64,000 nt of DNA, taken from NCBI GenBank assembly GCA_947488905.1, contig CANLBJ010000001.1, positions 372,001-436,000 of the forward strand, written 5' to 3'. Below are positions 45,224-53,590 of this stretch, piece after piece (positions within the stretch are counted from its first letter, which is position 1; each line of letters begins with the position of its first letter). The position numbers and the translations under genes were made by a program. Below the pieces are notes generated by a model. That model was not told the origin of the DNA. It searched no databases and was given only the letters and a program-made list of their open reading frames with translations. Source of the stretch: Ulvibacter algarum (GTDB lineage: Bacteria > Bacteroidota > Bacteroidia > Flavobacteriales > Flavobacteriaceae).

Positions 45224-47218
45224 ATGACCAAATATTTACAACTCTTATTATGTTTTTGTTGTTTCTTGTTTATGACAGGAACACATGCTCAGCAAAAAGA
45301 GATAGATAGTATAAATAGAGTGCTATCTCTAGTGAGTGATGTAAAGCTACGAGAAGTAAAACTAGATTCGCTCATTAATAATGACCTTGAATATGGTGAT
45401 AGTGAAGTTCGTATTTATTTTATTAAAAAGGCCATAGCTCAAAGTAAAAGGGATAGCAATAACAGTCGTCTTGCAGACATGTACCTTGTAAAGTCAGAGT
45501 GGTTTGATAGTAAAATGATGCGAGATTCAAGTATGTTTTATGGCATGGAGTGTTTACGAGTTGCAAAACTAGCAAATGAGCCTAAAATCTTACTTAACTC
45601 ATGGAGAAATCTAGCAAACATATATAGAACGAGTGGCGATTATACAACTGCCTTAGCGTATTATAATAAGACTTTAGATTATTGTGATAAAAATGGACTT
45701 TCTAATAGTCGTGATGCACTTTTAACCCAGTTTAACGTGGCTGGTCTCTATTATGATATTGATGATATGGAAAAAAGCAAAGCGCTTTACAAACACCTCT
45801 ATAATCATCCATTAGTAGTTGCAGATACAGATTGGCACAATGAGACAGGAGTAAATTATACAATGGTACTATTTGTTGCAAATGAGTATGAGCAAATGCT
45901 TAGTCTGGCAAAAGAACTTGAAAAAGCAGAAACACGTCCAGGTTTTCTTACCTATATCTACAGTATGATTTCTGGAGCTAATCTAGGATTAGAAAACTAT
46001 AAAGAGGCACTCTATTATAATGATAAAGCAGTAAAGCAATTTGAAAAATCTGGAGATAGCTTAAACGCCTGGAGCAATATGTTGATGGCGGGAGATATAA
46101 GGACAGATATGGGAGATTATGATGAGGCAGAACGCATCTTTAAAAATATAGGTGATAAACTTGATGCTACCCCAGAAGCTCCGGCAGTAATGGTAGAGAA
46201 TGTATTAGGGGCTTTATCAAGGGTGTATCGTGGCAGAGGTGATTATAAAAGAGCATTAGAATATAATGATAAGAGACACGCTTTTAAGGATAGTCTTAAA
46301 GGAGTAGAAAAACAAAAAGCAATAAGTGAACTAGAAATAAAATATGAAACAGAAAAAGTAAAAAGAGAAAAAGAAGTTGCAGAAAACCAAGTAGTAATAA
46401 GCCAGTTAGAGAATAAAAAAAATAAGAGTTTATTTTTGGGTTCTCTACTTGTTATTGGCCTTGTGTGCCTTGCAGCATTGCTTTTTTATCAAAGAATAAA
46501 AGCCAAGAAAAAAGCAGAAATAATTACATTAGAGTTACACGAAACTCAAAAACGTCTTGCCTTAGAAAAACAATATAGAGATAGCGAGCTTAAAGCACTC
46601 AAAGCTCAGATGAATCCGCATTTTATATTTAATGCTCTTAATAGTATTCAAGAGTATATTATCTTAAATAAGAAAAATCTAGCAGGAGATTACTTAGGTA
46701 AATTTGCAGATTTGATGCGTAAATATTTACATCATAGTGATGCGGGAACACTTACTATTCATGACGAGATAGAGAGTTTAGAGATGTATCTAGACTTAGA
46801 GGCATTGCGTTTTGAAGACACCTTGTCTTATAGTTTTAACGTTTCAGAAAAAATAAATTTAGAATCTTCACGAATCCCCACAATGCTTATACAGCCTTAT
46901 GTAGAAAACGCACTAAAACATGGGCTTTTACATAGAAGAACAAACAGAAAACTCTCTGTTACATTTAAAGAAGGAAGTGAAAAAACTATAACTTGCATAA
47001 TAGAAGATAACGGTGTGGGTAGAAAACGTGCCACAGAGATTAAAGCCCAAACTAAAAACATGCACGCTTCTTTTGCCACAAAAGCCACAGAAAATAGGCT
47101 TAATCTTTTAAATTATGAGAAAGAACGAAAAATAGGAGTGGAAATTTTAGATCTTTTTGATAAAGATGGAGAGGCAAAGGGCACTCGTGTTATTTTAAAC
47201 ATACCAACAACTAACTAA
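45224..47218 (+). CDS. TPR sensor histidine kinase, LytS type (copy 3)
   Basis: 664 residues from ATG 45224 (MTKYLQLLLCFCCFLFM), a clean signal peptide ending near THAQQ. Five or more TPR-like repeats, a transmembrane helix near residues 404-423, then the LytS-type kinase with His466 in MNPHFIFNALNS, ENALKHGLLHRRT and IIEDNGVGR. The gene ends 32 bp before the response-regulator ATG, so this is the operon partner of the regulator. Confidence 0.93.
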   Translation: MTKYLQLLLCFCCFLFMTGTHAQQKEIDSINRVLSLVSDVKLREVKLDSLINNDLEYGDSEVRIYFIKKAIAQSKRDSNNSRLADMYLVKSEWFDSKMMRDSSMFYGMECLRVAKLANEPKILLNSWRNLANIYRTSGDYTTALAYYNKTLDYCDKNGLSNSRDALLTQFNVAGLYYDIDDMEKSKALYKHLYNHPLVVADTDWHNETGVNYTMVLFVANEYEQMLSLAKELEKAETRPGFLTYIYSMISGANLGLENYKEALYYNDKAVKQFEKSGDSLNAWSNMLMAGDIRTDMGDYDEAERIFKNIGDKLDATPEAPAVMVENVLGALSRVYRGRGDYKRALEYNDKRHAFKDSLKGVEKQKAISELEIKYETEKVKREKEVAENQVVISQLENKKNKSLFLGSLLVIGLVCLAALLFYQRIKAKKKAEIITLELHETQKRLALEKQYRDSELKALKAQMNPHFIFNALNSIQEYIILNKKNLAGDYLGKFADLMRKYLHHSDAGTLTIHDEIESLEMYLDLEALRFEDTLSYSFNVSEKINLESSRIPTMLIQPYVENALKHGLLHRRTNRKLSVTFKEGSEKTITCIIEDNGVGRKRATEIKAQTKNMHASFATKATENRLNLLNYEKERKIGVEILDLFDKDGEAKGTRVILNIPTTN

Positions 47219-47250
47219 CCAAATAGTTCCCGACTTTTCGGGCAGAACCT

Positions 47251-48000
47251 ATGAAGGCAATAATAATTGACGACGAACCTAAAGCACGTAACTTGTTACG
47301 AATATTAGTAGAAGAAAACTGTCCTAAAATCACAGAAATATTTGAAGCAGGTGATCTTTTAAGTGGTGTAAAGATTATAAAAGAAGAAACACCAAGTATT
47401 GTTTTTCTTGATATAGAAATGCCAGAACATTCTGGTTTAGAGATTCTAAATTTTATAGAAAAAGACGTTATTAATTTTGAAATCATCTTTACCACAGCAT
47501 ACAGCGAGTATGCTATACAGGCTTTTCAATTATCTGCTATAGATTATTTATTAAAACCAGTGAGGCCCAATCAAGTAAAAGTAGCCGTAGATAAAGCCAT
47601 AGATTTTTTAGGAAAAAGTAGATTAAACACAAAACTAGAAGAGCTTAAGAAGAGCCTGTCTAATAACAATTTTGATAAAATAGGACTCCCTGTTAATGAC
47701 GGGATAAAATTTGTAAATTTTAAAGATATTATTATGCTTACAGCAGATGGTATGTACACAAGTGTTACTACATGTGAAGACGCAAATCTACTTATTAGTA
47801 AGCCTTTAAAACATTTTGTAGATCTTTTAAGTAACATTTCTATTTTTTATAGGCCGCATCGCTCTCACCTTATCAACTTAAAACACATTAAAAAATATGT
47901 AAAAAGTGATGGCGGTTATATTGTGATGGAAAACAATAAATCTGTATCTATCTCAAAAGAAAAGAGAGAAGAGTTTTTACAAATTGTGAGTAGTATTTAA
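47251..48000 (+). CDS. LytTR-type DNA-binding response regulator
   Basis: 249 residues. Receiver domain 1-120 with acidic pair DDE at 7-9, phospho-acceptor Asp54 in FLDIEMP, Thr in FTTAYSEYA and Lys in YLLKPV. The C-terminal LytTR domain (about 145-245) contains FYRPHRSHLINLKHIKKYVK. It is the only response regulator near three LytS-type kinases. A small hairpin (CCCGA-CTTT-TCGGG, about 47229-47242) precedes its start by 9 bp. LytTR proteins bind paired direct repeats about 21 bp apart, which is what the flanking spacers show. Confidence 0.95.
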   Translation: MKAIIIDDEPKARNLLRILVEENCPKITEIFEAGDLLSGVKIIKEETPSIVFLDIEMPEHSGLEILNFIEKDVINFEIIFTTAYSEYAIQAFQLSAIDYLLKPVRPNQVKVAVDKAIDFLGKSRLNTKLEELKKSLSNNNFDKIGLPVNDGIKFVNFKDIIMLTADGMYTSVTTCEDANLLISKPLKHFVDLLSNISIFYRPHRSHLINLKHIKKYVKSDGGYIVMENNKSVSISKEKREEFLQIVSSI

Positions 48001-48014
48001 AAGTAAATTACTAA

Positions 48015-48083
48015 GCTTTAGCAATTAAGAATGCGGTTTCAGCAATTTGCACATTATTAAAGCACCACAATAAGGTAGTTTTG
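48015..48083 (+). promoter_or_regulatory. Predicted LytTR-controlled promoter of the secreted protein gene
   Basis: GCTTTAGCAATT (48015-48026, one mismatch) and GTTTCAGCAATT (48036-48047, exact) start 21 bp apart; 28 bp later TAGTTTTG (48076-48083) is a perfect -7 box. ATG follows at 48110. No -33 TTG lies at the required distance. Confidence 0.7.
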
Positions 48084-48109
48084 TGCCATAATTAAAAACC
48101 AAATATATT

Positions 48110-48430
48110 ATGAAAACAGTAGCAGCAATTTTATTAGTAGTATTATTTTCTTCATTTAACGCACCTACAGATGTCAAAGATGTAGCGATCAATAACACAG
48201 AAGCAACAATTACATTAGCAAGCTTTAAACTTATTAATGACACAGGAGAGAAAGTAAGCATTTATACAGGAACCGGTTTTGTAAGCCTTAATAATGGTAG
48301 TAGCACAAGTATTACATGCAACACAGGTAAAGAAGTACGCTGGGCAGAGAGCGGTAGAAAAGGAGATGTTATTTTTAAAATAAGTAGCGACCATTGTGGT
48401 AAAACCTTAAAGCTATCTAAGCTACTTTAA
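48110..48430 (+). CDS. Small secreted protein, predicted LytTR target
   Basis: 106 residues. The N-terminus is a signal peptide (MKTVAAILLVVLFSSFNAP). The mature protein of about 85 residues is beta-rich and has two cysteines (ITCNTG and DHCGKT) that may form a disulfide. No family is recognised. Its promoter carries the best pair of LytTR-like repeats in the locus, and a strong terminator follows at 48458, so it is a single-gene transcript under the two-component system. Confidence 0.75.
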   Translation: MKTVAAILLVVLFSSFNAPTDVKDVAINNTEATITLASFKLINDTGEKVSIYTGTGFVSLNNGSSTSITCNTGKEVRWAESGRKGDVIFKISSDHCGKTLKLSKLL

Positions 48431-48457
48431 GTTTAGATTTTATTAAGTTTAATATGC

Positions 48458-48486
48458 CCGCTCCTTTTAAAGGGGCGGTTTTTTTT
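48458..48486 (+). terminator. Intrinsic terminator after the secreted protein gene
   Basis: CCGCTCCTT and AAGGGGCGG pair over 9 bp with one G-U pair, followed by eight T residues. It isolates the 106-residue gene from the downstream predicted small RNA. Confidence 0.85.
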
Positions 48487-48559
48487 GCTTCTGAAATTTT
48501 AAAACCAGAAAAGTGTTCTATTGATTATTAATAAAAACACTTTATCAAATGAGAAGCAC

Positions 48560-48628
48560 ATTTCGGCAATTGAAAGTTAAGTTTCAGCAATTGCTATAAA
48601 TAGTATGTATGGTTTATAGGTATCTTTA
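48560..48628 (+). promoter_or_regulatory. Predicted LytTR-controlled promoter of a non-coding transcript
   Basis: ATTTCGGCAATT (48560-48571, one mismatch) and GTTTCAGCAATT (48581-48592, exact) start 21 bp apart; 28 bp later TATCTTTA (48621-48628) matches TAnnTTTG in seven of eight positions. No protein-coding gene follows on this strand before a terminator. Confidence 0.6.
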
Positions 48629-48632
48629 TAGT

Positions 48633-48845
48633 GTCTTTAATAAAAGATAGCTTATTAATACATAAAAGAATACTATTATTTATAAATTAAAAGTTTTACA
48701 TAAGTATTGAGGAGTATTTATTAAAAACTAGAATAATAGCATTTGAGGGAGTTTGTCAACATTTATAAATTAATATTGAGGAGTATTAATTTATAAAGAC
48801 AAGCTAATAAAGAAATCGGACTGAGATAATCGGCTCGATTTTTTT
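48633..48845 (+). ncRNA. Candidate small RNA with three TTGAGG(G)AG elements
   Basis: The stretch from the predicted start site to the terminator contains no ATG on the plus strand and only stops-rich AT sequence. TTGAGGAG occurs at 48707-48714 and 48776-48783, and TTGAGGGAG at 48743-48751, spaced about 34 nt. The last copy is the 8-nt loop of a perfect 14-bp hairpin (48762-48775 / 48784-48797); the first also sits between short complementary arms (ATAAGTA/TATTTAT). A repeated loop on a stem is typical of RNAs that bind a protein or several targets. The call is inference. Confidence 0.5.
48813..48845 (+). terminator. Intrinsic terminator of the candidate small RNA
   Basis: AAATCG with CGATTT plus an inner CTGA/TCGG pairing, followed by seven T residues (48839-48845). 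It overlaps the last codon region of the convergent gene at 48844. Confidence 0.6.
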
Positions 48846-49233
48846 ATTTATCAAAACCTAAAGTAGTCAAGCTAACCGCTTTAATCTCTTTTTCTTTTAC
48901 TTGAAAAGCTTCATAAATAGCTCGCTTATCATCAAAAGTAAACTGCTTTTGCTCAAACCAGTCGTGTATGGCGATCTTCTTATTTTCTATCTGTGCTTTT
49001 CTAATAACCTCTACTGTCATTAAATGCCAGTGCGTATTTCTGTCTCTATTTACAGAATAACCTATCTCTTCAATAAAAGAAGTTTTAGGTTGGTTAATAA
49101 CCTTTACTCCATTTTTTAATACAGCAAGCGTTTTTGTAAGTTCTACAACTTCAGAAAAACTGTAACGCATAAAGTCGTCAAAGCCTTGTTGCTTGACATT
49201 GTACATTTTATCGCCTATCTCGAGTTGTTTCAT
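48844..49233 (-). CDS. Hypothetical protein
   Basis: 129 residues from ATG 49233; a TTG four codons earlier is less likely. It is soluble, with a beta-rich start (KQLEIGDKMYNVKQQG) and the segment WHLMTVEVIRKAQIENKKI near residue 80. I recognise no domain. It is convergent with the candidate small RNA and has little space downstream. Confidence 0.6.
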   Translation of the reverse strand: MKQLEIGDKMYNVKQQGFDDFMRYSFSEVVELTKTLAVLKNGVKVINQPKTSFIEEIGYSVNRDRNTHWHLMTVEVIRKAQIENKKIAIHDWFEQKQFTFDDKRAIYEAFQVKEKEIKAVSLTTLGFDK

Positions 49234-49370
49234 TGTGGGGTTCAATTTTCAATTTTTTTTTAGGTTTTGCAAATGGTTTTCTACAATGTTATTAACGGTC
49301 CTTCTGTTTTTCTCTTTCATTAAAATTTCCGGAGTTATTTTTATAATTTGCATCATCTTTAAAAGGTATT

Positions 49371-50033
49371 ATGAAAAACAAAACCATAAAAAAACCTTGG
49401 CCTACAAAAGATGCCATGGTACAGGTGTATGAGAAAAACCTTTGGGGAACTAATAACACAGCATTTTACTCAGGAGAAGGCTCACACAACACTAACATTG
49501 TAGCGCCTTATGTAGATGCGGTCATTTCTTTTTTAAATTCTTTTAAAGACCCTTTAACCGTTTGTGACCTTGGGTGCGGTGATTTTAACGTAGGTAAAGA
49601 GTTGGTTAGTTATACAAATAAGTACACTGCTATAGACATTGTGCCAGGCCTCATTGAACACAATAAAGCAAAATTTAAAATTGAAAAACTAGAGTTTCAA
49701 TGTTTAGATATTTCCGAAGAAAAATTGCCGCAAGCAGATTGTGCCATCATACGGCAAGTATTGCAACATCTCTCTAATGCCGAAATATTAAAAGTTGTAA
49801 ATAAGCTCTCTCAATATAAATATGTGATTCTCACAGAGCATATACCAAATGGAGATTTTGAGCCAAATAAAGACATAATTTCTGGTCAAGGAACTAGACT
49901 TAAAAAGAAAAGTGGGATTGACTTAATGGCCCCACCTTTTTACTACGACCCAAAAGAAGAAAAGCAATTACTGTCTGTTTTTTTAAGTGAAAATAATGGA
50001 GTTATTGTAACTAGTTTATTTACTATTTTTTAA
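49371..50033 (+). CDS. Class I SAM-dependent methyltransferase
   Basis: 220 residues. Motif I VCDLGCGDFNVGKEL near residue 65 binds SAM, followed by AIDIVPGLIEHN and the post-motif region CAIIRQVLQHLSNAEI. The fold resembles small-molecule methyltransferases; the substrate is unknown. It overlaps the convergent gene at 50016 by 18 bp at the 3' end. Confidence 0.8.
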   Translation: MKNKTIKKPWPTKDAMVQVYEKNLWGTNNTAFYSGEGSHNTNIVAPYVDAVISFLNSFKDPLTVCDLGCGDFNVGKELVSYTNKYTAIDIVPGLIEHNKAKFKIEKLEFQCLDISEEKLPQADCAIIRQVLQHLSNAEILKVVNKLSQYKYVILTEHIPNGDFEPNKDIISGQGTRLKKKSGIDLMAPPFYYDPKEEKQLLSVFLSENNGVIVTSLFTIF

Positions 50034-50339
50034 ATAAATACGGTAGTCCTGCAGGTATTCATTGATATACCGACGCAAGTTTTCTACTGAAATTTTAAAA
50101 TCTACACGCTCGGTCTCTTTAAATCTAATAGCATTTTCATCTTTTTTTAACTCGACATTAATGCTATTTTGTATTTCTGTAACTAAATTTTTTAAAGGTT
50201 TTTCTTTATTTTTTTTTGAAACTTGCTGGAGGTCTATTAGCGCATCACAAACCACATCATATTCTGAGATTAATTCTTGAACAGCTGGGTGACTTGAAAT
50301 TTCTGGATGGTCTTTAAATATCTCAAAAGATGTTTTCAT
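50016..50339 (-). CDS. Hypothetical helical protein
   Basis: 107 residues, charged and predicted all-helical, no signal or membrane segment (MKTSFEIFKDHPEIS start; VENLRRYINEYLQDYR end). No family recognised. Its 3' end overlaps the methyltransferase gene by 18 bp. It starts 36 bp after the MATE gene ends on the same strand and may be co-transcribed with it. Confidence 0.6.
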   Translation of the reverse strand: MKTSFEIFKDHPEISSHPAVQELISEYDVVCDALIDLQQVSKKNKEKPLKNLVTEIQNSINVELKKDENAIRFKETERVDFKISVENLRRYINEYLQDYRIYLKNSK

Positions 50340-50374
50340 ATAGCTTGAATTTAAATGGTAAGATAGATGGGCAT

Positions 50375-51709
50375 TTACTCTCTAGCTAATGGTAAATACT
50401 TTCTGTAATACTTTATCACTAGAGCGGCAGCGCGCCAAGCAATCCACACAATAATGGATAGCCATATTCCCCAAAGACCCCAACCCATATAATGAGATAC
50501 TATTAATACAGGTACAAAGCCTAAAAATGTAGAAGCTAATAGTACGTTGCGTAGATAACCCATTTCGCCTAGCCCTTTAAATATAGAATCTAGTGTAAAA
50601 GCAATAGCACTAAAAGGGAGGCAGATTAAAACCATAAAAAAGACACTAGAATATATGCTTAGCACTTCTGGGTTTTTATTGTAAATCCAGCCTATTTTTT
50701 CGTAAAAAATGAACCCAATGATAACCAATAGGGTTGCCACAATACTATTGTATTTAACCACTCTTTTTGTTAATAGCCACAATGCAGTGAAATTGCGTTC
50801 TCCTAACAGTTTTCCACCTAGAATATTTCCGGCGGCACCATAACCGTCTAAAAAGAATGCCGTAAAAAGCCAAATATTTAAAGCAATAGTATGTGCAGCA
50901 ACCACCTCTGTACTTATACCTGCAGCTCCTCTTGTAGATAGTATTAAAGCCACATTTAATGCGACAGAGCGTAAAAATAAATTAGCGCTCATTGTCACAA
51001 GACGGTTTATTTCTGGATGTAATGGAAAGGTTAATCGTAATGAAATTGATGTCTTCTTTAATACAAGAATAAGAGACAAAATAGCCATTATTGCTTGCGC
51101 AATTAGACTAGCCCAAGCAGCTCCCACAACTCCCATTGCATCTATATAGCCTTCTAAGCCGTAGACAAACATAAAATCAAGCCCTATGTTTACCCCAGCG
51201 CCTATAGCAGCAATAATCATAGGCCAAAATGTGTTTTGGAGTCCTCTAAAAATACCGAATACCGCAAAGGTGAAAAGCGTGAGCGGAAAGCCCCAAACTC
51301 TAATGTCATAATAATCAATGCTGAGGTCAAGTATGATACCTTTTGCATTAAGTAGGGTAAAGATTTCTTCTACAAAAAAGTAGGTAGTGATTAACACTAT
51401 AATACTCAAGCCAACATTAAAGTAAACTGCCTGAGCAGGAAAACTTTTTAAACTGTCTATTTTGCCTGCGCCTAGGTTTTGAGATATTATTGCCGCGATG
51501 GCACTTCTAGTTTGTCCTAATATCCAGATTAGTGCAGATAAAAAAGAGCCTACAATACCTACTGCAGCTAGTGCTTCTGTACCATAACCTTCTATATTAC
51601 CTACAATAGCAGCATCTGTACTAGATAGTACAGGCTCTGCAATACCAGCAATTATTGCTGGTATTGCTAGTTGTTGAATGCGCTTAAAAGAGATGTCTGT
51701 GACTGCCAT
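50375..51709 (-). CDS. MATE family efflux transporter
   Basis: 444 residues from ATG 51709; the TTG at 51721 overlaps the -7 box TAACTTTG (51726-51719) and is unlikely. Twelve transmembrane helices; IPAIIAGIAEPVLSSTDAAIVG in helix 1 and the internally repeated halves are typical of MATE Na+/H+-coupled drug exporters. It most resembles the DinF/NorM group. Confidence 0.9.
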   Translation of the reverse strand: MAVTDISFKRIQQLAIPAIIAGIAEPVLSSTDAAIVGNIEGYGTEALAAVGIVGSFLSALIWILGQTRSAIAAIISQNLGAGKIDSLKSFPAQAVYFNVGLSIIVLITTYFFVEEIFTLLNAKGIILDLSIDYYDIRVWGFPLTLFTFAVFGIFRGLQNTFWPMIIAAIGAGVNIGLDFMFVYGLEGYIDAMGVVGAAWASLIAQAIMAILSLILVLKKTSISLRLTFPLHPEINRLVTMSANLFLRSVALNVALILSTRGAAGISTEVVAAHTIALNIWLFTAFFLDGYGAAGNILGGKLLGERNFTALWLLTKRVVKYNSIVATLLVIIGFIFYEKIGWIYNKNPEVLSIYSSVFFMVLICLPFSAIAFTLDSIFKGLGEMGYLRNVLLASTFLGFVPVLIVSHYMGWGLWGIWLSIIVWIAWRAAALVIKYYRKYLPLARE

Positions 51710-51913
51710 TTGCGATTGCAAAGTTAGGCTTTGATTATGAATTTACCTTATTTAGTAATGTACAGTCTTGACTTGATATAAAATTAAAGGCATTAATAAT
51801 TATGGGGCTTAGACAGTAGTATTTTTTATAATAACATCAATTTTTGTTGTATTATCATTATGTATCATTAATATCAATTATTTTAGCGGTAGTTTAAAAA
51901 TAGTAATTTCTGT

Positions 51914-52711
51914 ATGAAAAATATTTTAGTTCCTGTAGGGTCGTCAAAAAATGCAATAAGTAATCTGCAATATGCAATTGATCTCGCGCATGAGGTTGAT
52001 GCAAATGTTTACATAATATCTGTGTTTAAAGAGGTCTCAAAAGTGGGGGGTCTCACTAAGTTAAATGAGATTATGAAAGAGGACTCTAAAAACCGTATTG
52101 ATGAAGTGATGGCAGCTGTAGACACTAAAGATGTAACGGTAGTCTCTCACCCTCTTAAAGGCGGTGTTCTAGAGGGAGTTAAAAGATTTAATAAGCACGT
52201 GCACGTAGACTTGATGGTGATTTCGCCAAGAAGTAACAGCATTCGTGAAGAAGTTTATTTAGGTAAAACTTCTGGGAAACTTGTAAAAAACACAAATGTT
52301 CCTGTTTTAATAGTGCCAGAAGGTGCGGTATATAAAAGGCCAAAGAATGTGATGATGGCATTTAAAAACGGTCAATTTAAAAAGAATAAAAACTTAGAGC
52401 CACTAACTACGCTAGTTGAAAAATTTAATTTGGAGTTGAATTTACTTCACGTAGAGACACCAGAGAGTACTCCAGAAATGTCAATGGTGAGTAATAAATT
52501 AATGAAAATTAATAGCAGTTATAAGAAAACAAAAAATGCGACTACTTTTCAGGGAGTTGTGGAGCATTTTCAACAAATGAATCCAGACATGATTTGTGTT
52601 GTAAGACGTAATAGAGGTTTCTTTACTAAGCTTTGGGAAAAGAATAATATTCTTAAAGAAGAGTTCTATACTTCAAAACCATTGCTTGTACTGGGAGTGC
52701 AAAATCATTAA
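51914..52711 (+). CDS. Universal stress protein (two tandem domains)
   Basis: 265 residues. The first UspA domain starts MKNILVPVGSSKNAISNLQYAI and includes DLMVISPRSNS and LVKNTNVPVLIVPEG. A second, degenerate domain covers about 140-265 (NVMMAFKNGQFKKNKNLEPL, MICVVRRNRGFFTKLWEKNN). UspA proteins bind nucleotide or other ligands in stress; the precise role here is unknown. Single gene. Confidence 0.85.
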   Translation: MKNILVPVGSSKNAISNLQYAIDLAHEVDANVYIISVFKEVSKVGGLTKLNEIMKEDSKNRIDEVMAAVDTKDVTVVSHPLKGGVLEGVKRFNKHVHVDLMVISPRSNSIREEVYLGKTSGKLVKNTNVPVLIVPEGAVYKRPKNVMMAFKNGQFKKNKNLEPLTTLVEKFNLELNLLHVETPESTPEMSMVSNKLMKINSSYKKTKNATTFQGVVEHFQQMNPDMICVVRRNRGFFTKLWEKNNILKEEFYTSKPLLVLGVQNH

Positions 52712-52746
52712 TAGATTTATTATAGAAGCAATTTATATTTTGATTT

Positions 52747-53589
52747 TTATTCATTTAAAAATTTAATAGTTTTTTCTGTTACTTGCTTAAGGTGATCAGG
52801 TAAGTTGTTTTCTGTAAAAGGGTGGCTTGCCCCAAAAACATGATTTGCATTTTTAATGATTTCAAATTTGCTTTTTGGATTCCAGCTATGTAATGCATTA
52901 CCCTCATCTATCTTGACGGAGGTGTCATTATCTCCGTGAATAATCATCCAAGGCTTTGTGATGGCTTTTGCAGCTCTTTTAATAGTAAGTCGCTCTTCAT
53001 TAGCTATAAAATTTGTGTAAAACTGCCAGTCGTGAGGCATTTGTTGTTTTGTGCGTCCATTTTCAACATAAAACCTTCCTGTATCTTTCCAGTGATTGAA
53101 TACAGGAGTACCTTCTAGAAATCTTGATTTGTAATCACTAACCCCCGCTAGCGTTACTATTTTTGAAACACGATCATCTTCTTCGGCTTTAATAAGCACA
53201 ATACCACCACCACGACTATGACCTATTAATGACACATTATTTTTATCTATTTCTTTTTGATACTCATTAGTGTTACTGAAATATTCTAAAACACGATCTA
53301 GGTCTTCTAATTCTAACGAATAATTATTTTGTGCAAATGCCTCTAGATCTGGAAATTCTAATGGTTTTTCTACAGAACCGCCGTTATGTGAAAAATTAAA
53401 TTTCACAAAGAAAAATCCTGCCTCAGCAAACTTTTTTGCAACGAGATCCCAGGCACCCCAGTCTTTGAACCCTTTATAACCGTGACAAAATATAACAAGT
53501 GGTTTTGGTTGTGATGTTTCAGAATAAAAGCAATCAAATAAAATTGGTTTTTTATCTCCAGTTATAGTATTGTTTTTAGATTGTATCAT
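52747..53589 (-). CDS. Alpha/beta hydrolase (prolyl-oligopeptidase-like, cytosolic)
   Basis: 280 residues from ATG 53589, which directly follows the addB stop at 53591; a longer frame overlaps addB. The nucleophile Ser is in GHSRGGG, oxyanion region FCHGYKGFKDWG, a late Asp in HGDNDTSVKI and catalytic His in NANHVFGASHP. It is probably an esterase or peptidase of the DUF1749/BAAT-like hydrolase set. The tight spacing indicates co-transcription with addB. Confidence 0.85.
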   Translation of the reverse strand: MIQSKNNTITGDKKPILFDCFYSETSQPKPLVIFCHGYKGFKDWGAWDLVAKKFAEAGFFFVKFNFSHNGGSVEKPLEFPDLEAFAQNNYSLELEDLDRVLEYFSNTNEYQKEIDKNNVSLIGHSRGGGIVLIKAEEDDRVSKIVTLAGVSDYKSRFLEGTPVFNHWKDTGRFYVENGRTKQQMPHDWQFYTNFIANEERLTIKRAAKAITKPWMIIHGDNDTSVKIDEGNALHSWNPKSKFEIIKNANHVFGASHPFTENNLPDHLKQVTEKTIKFLNE

Positions 53590-53590
53590 T

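Noticed and set aside
48704-48790. CRISPR-like array of TTGAGGAG
   Set aside because: Repeats are only 8-14 bp, there are three, spacers are AT-rich and partly self-complementary, and no cas genes are present.
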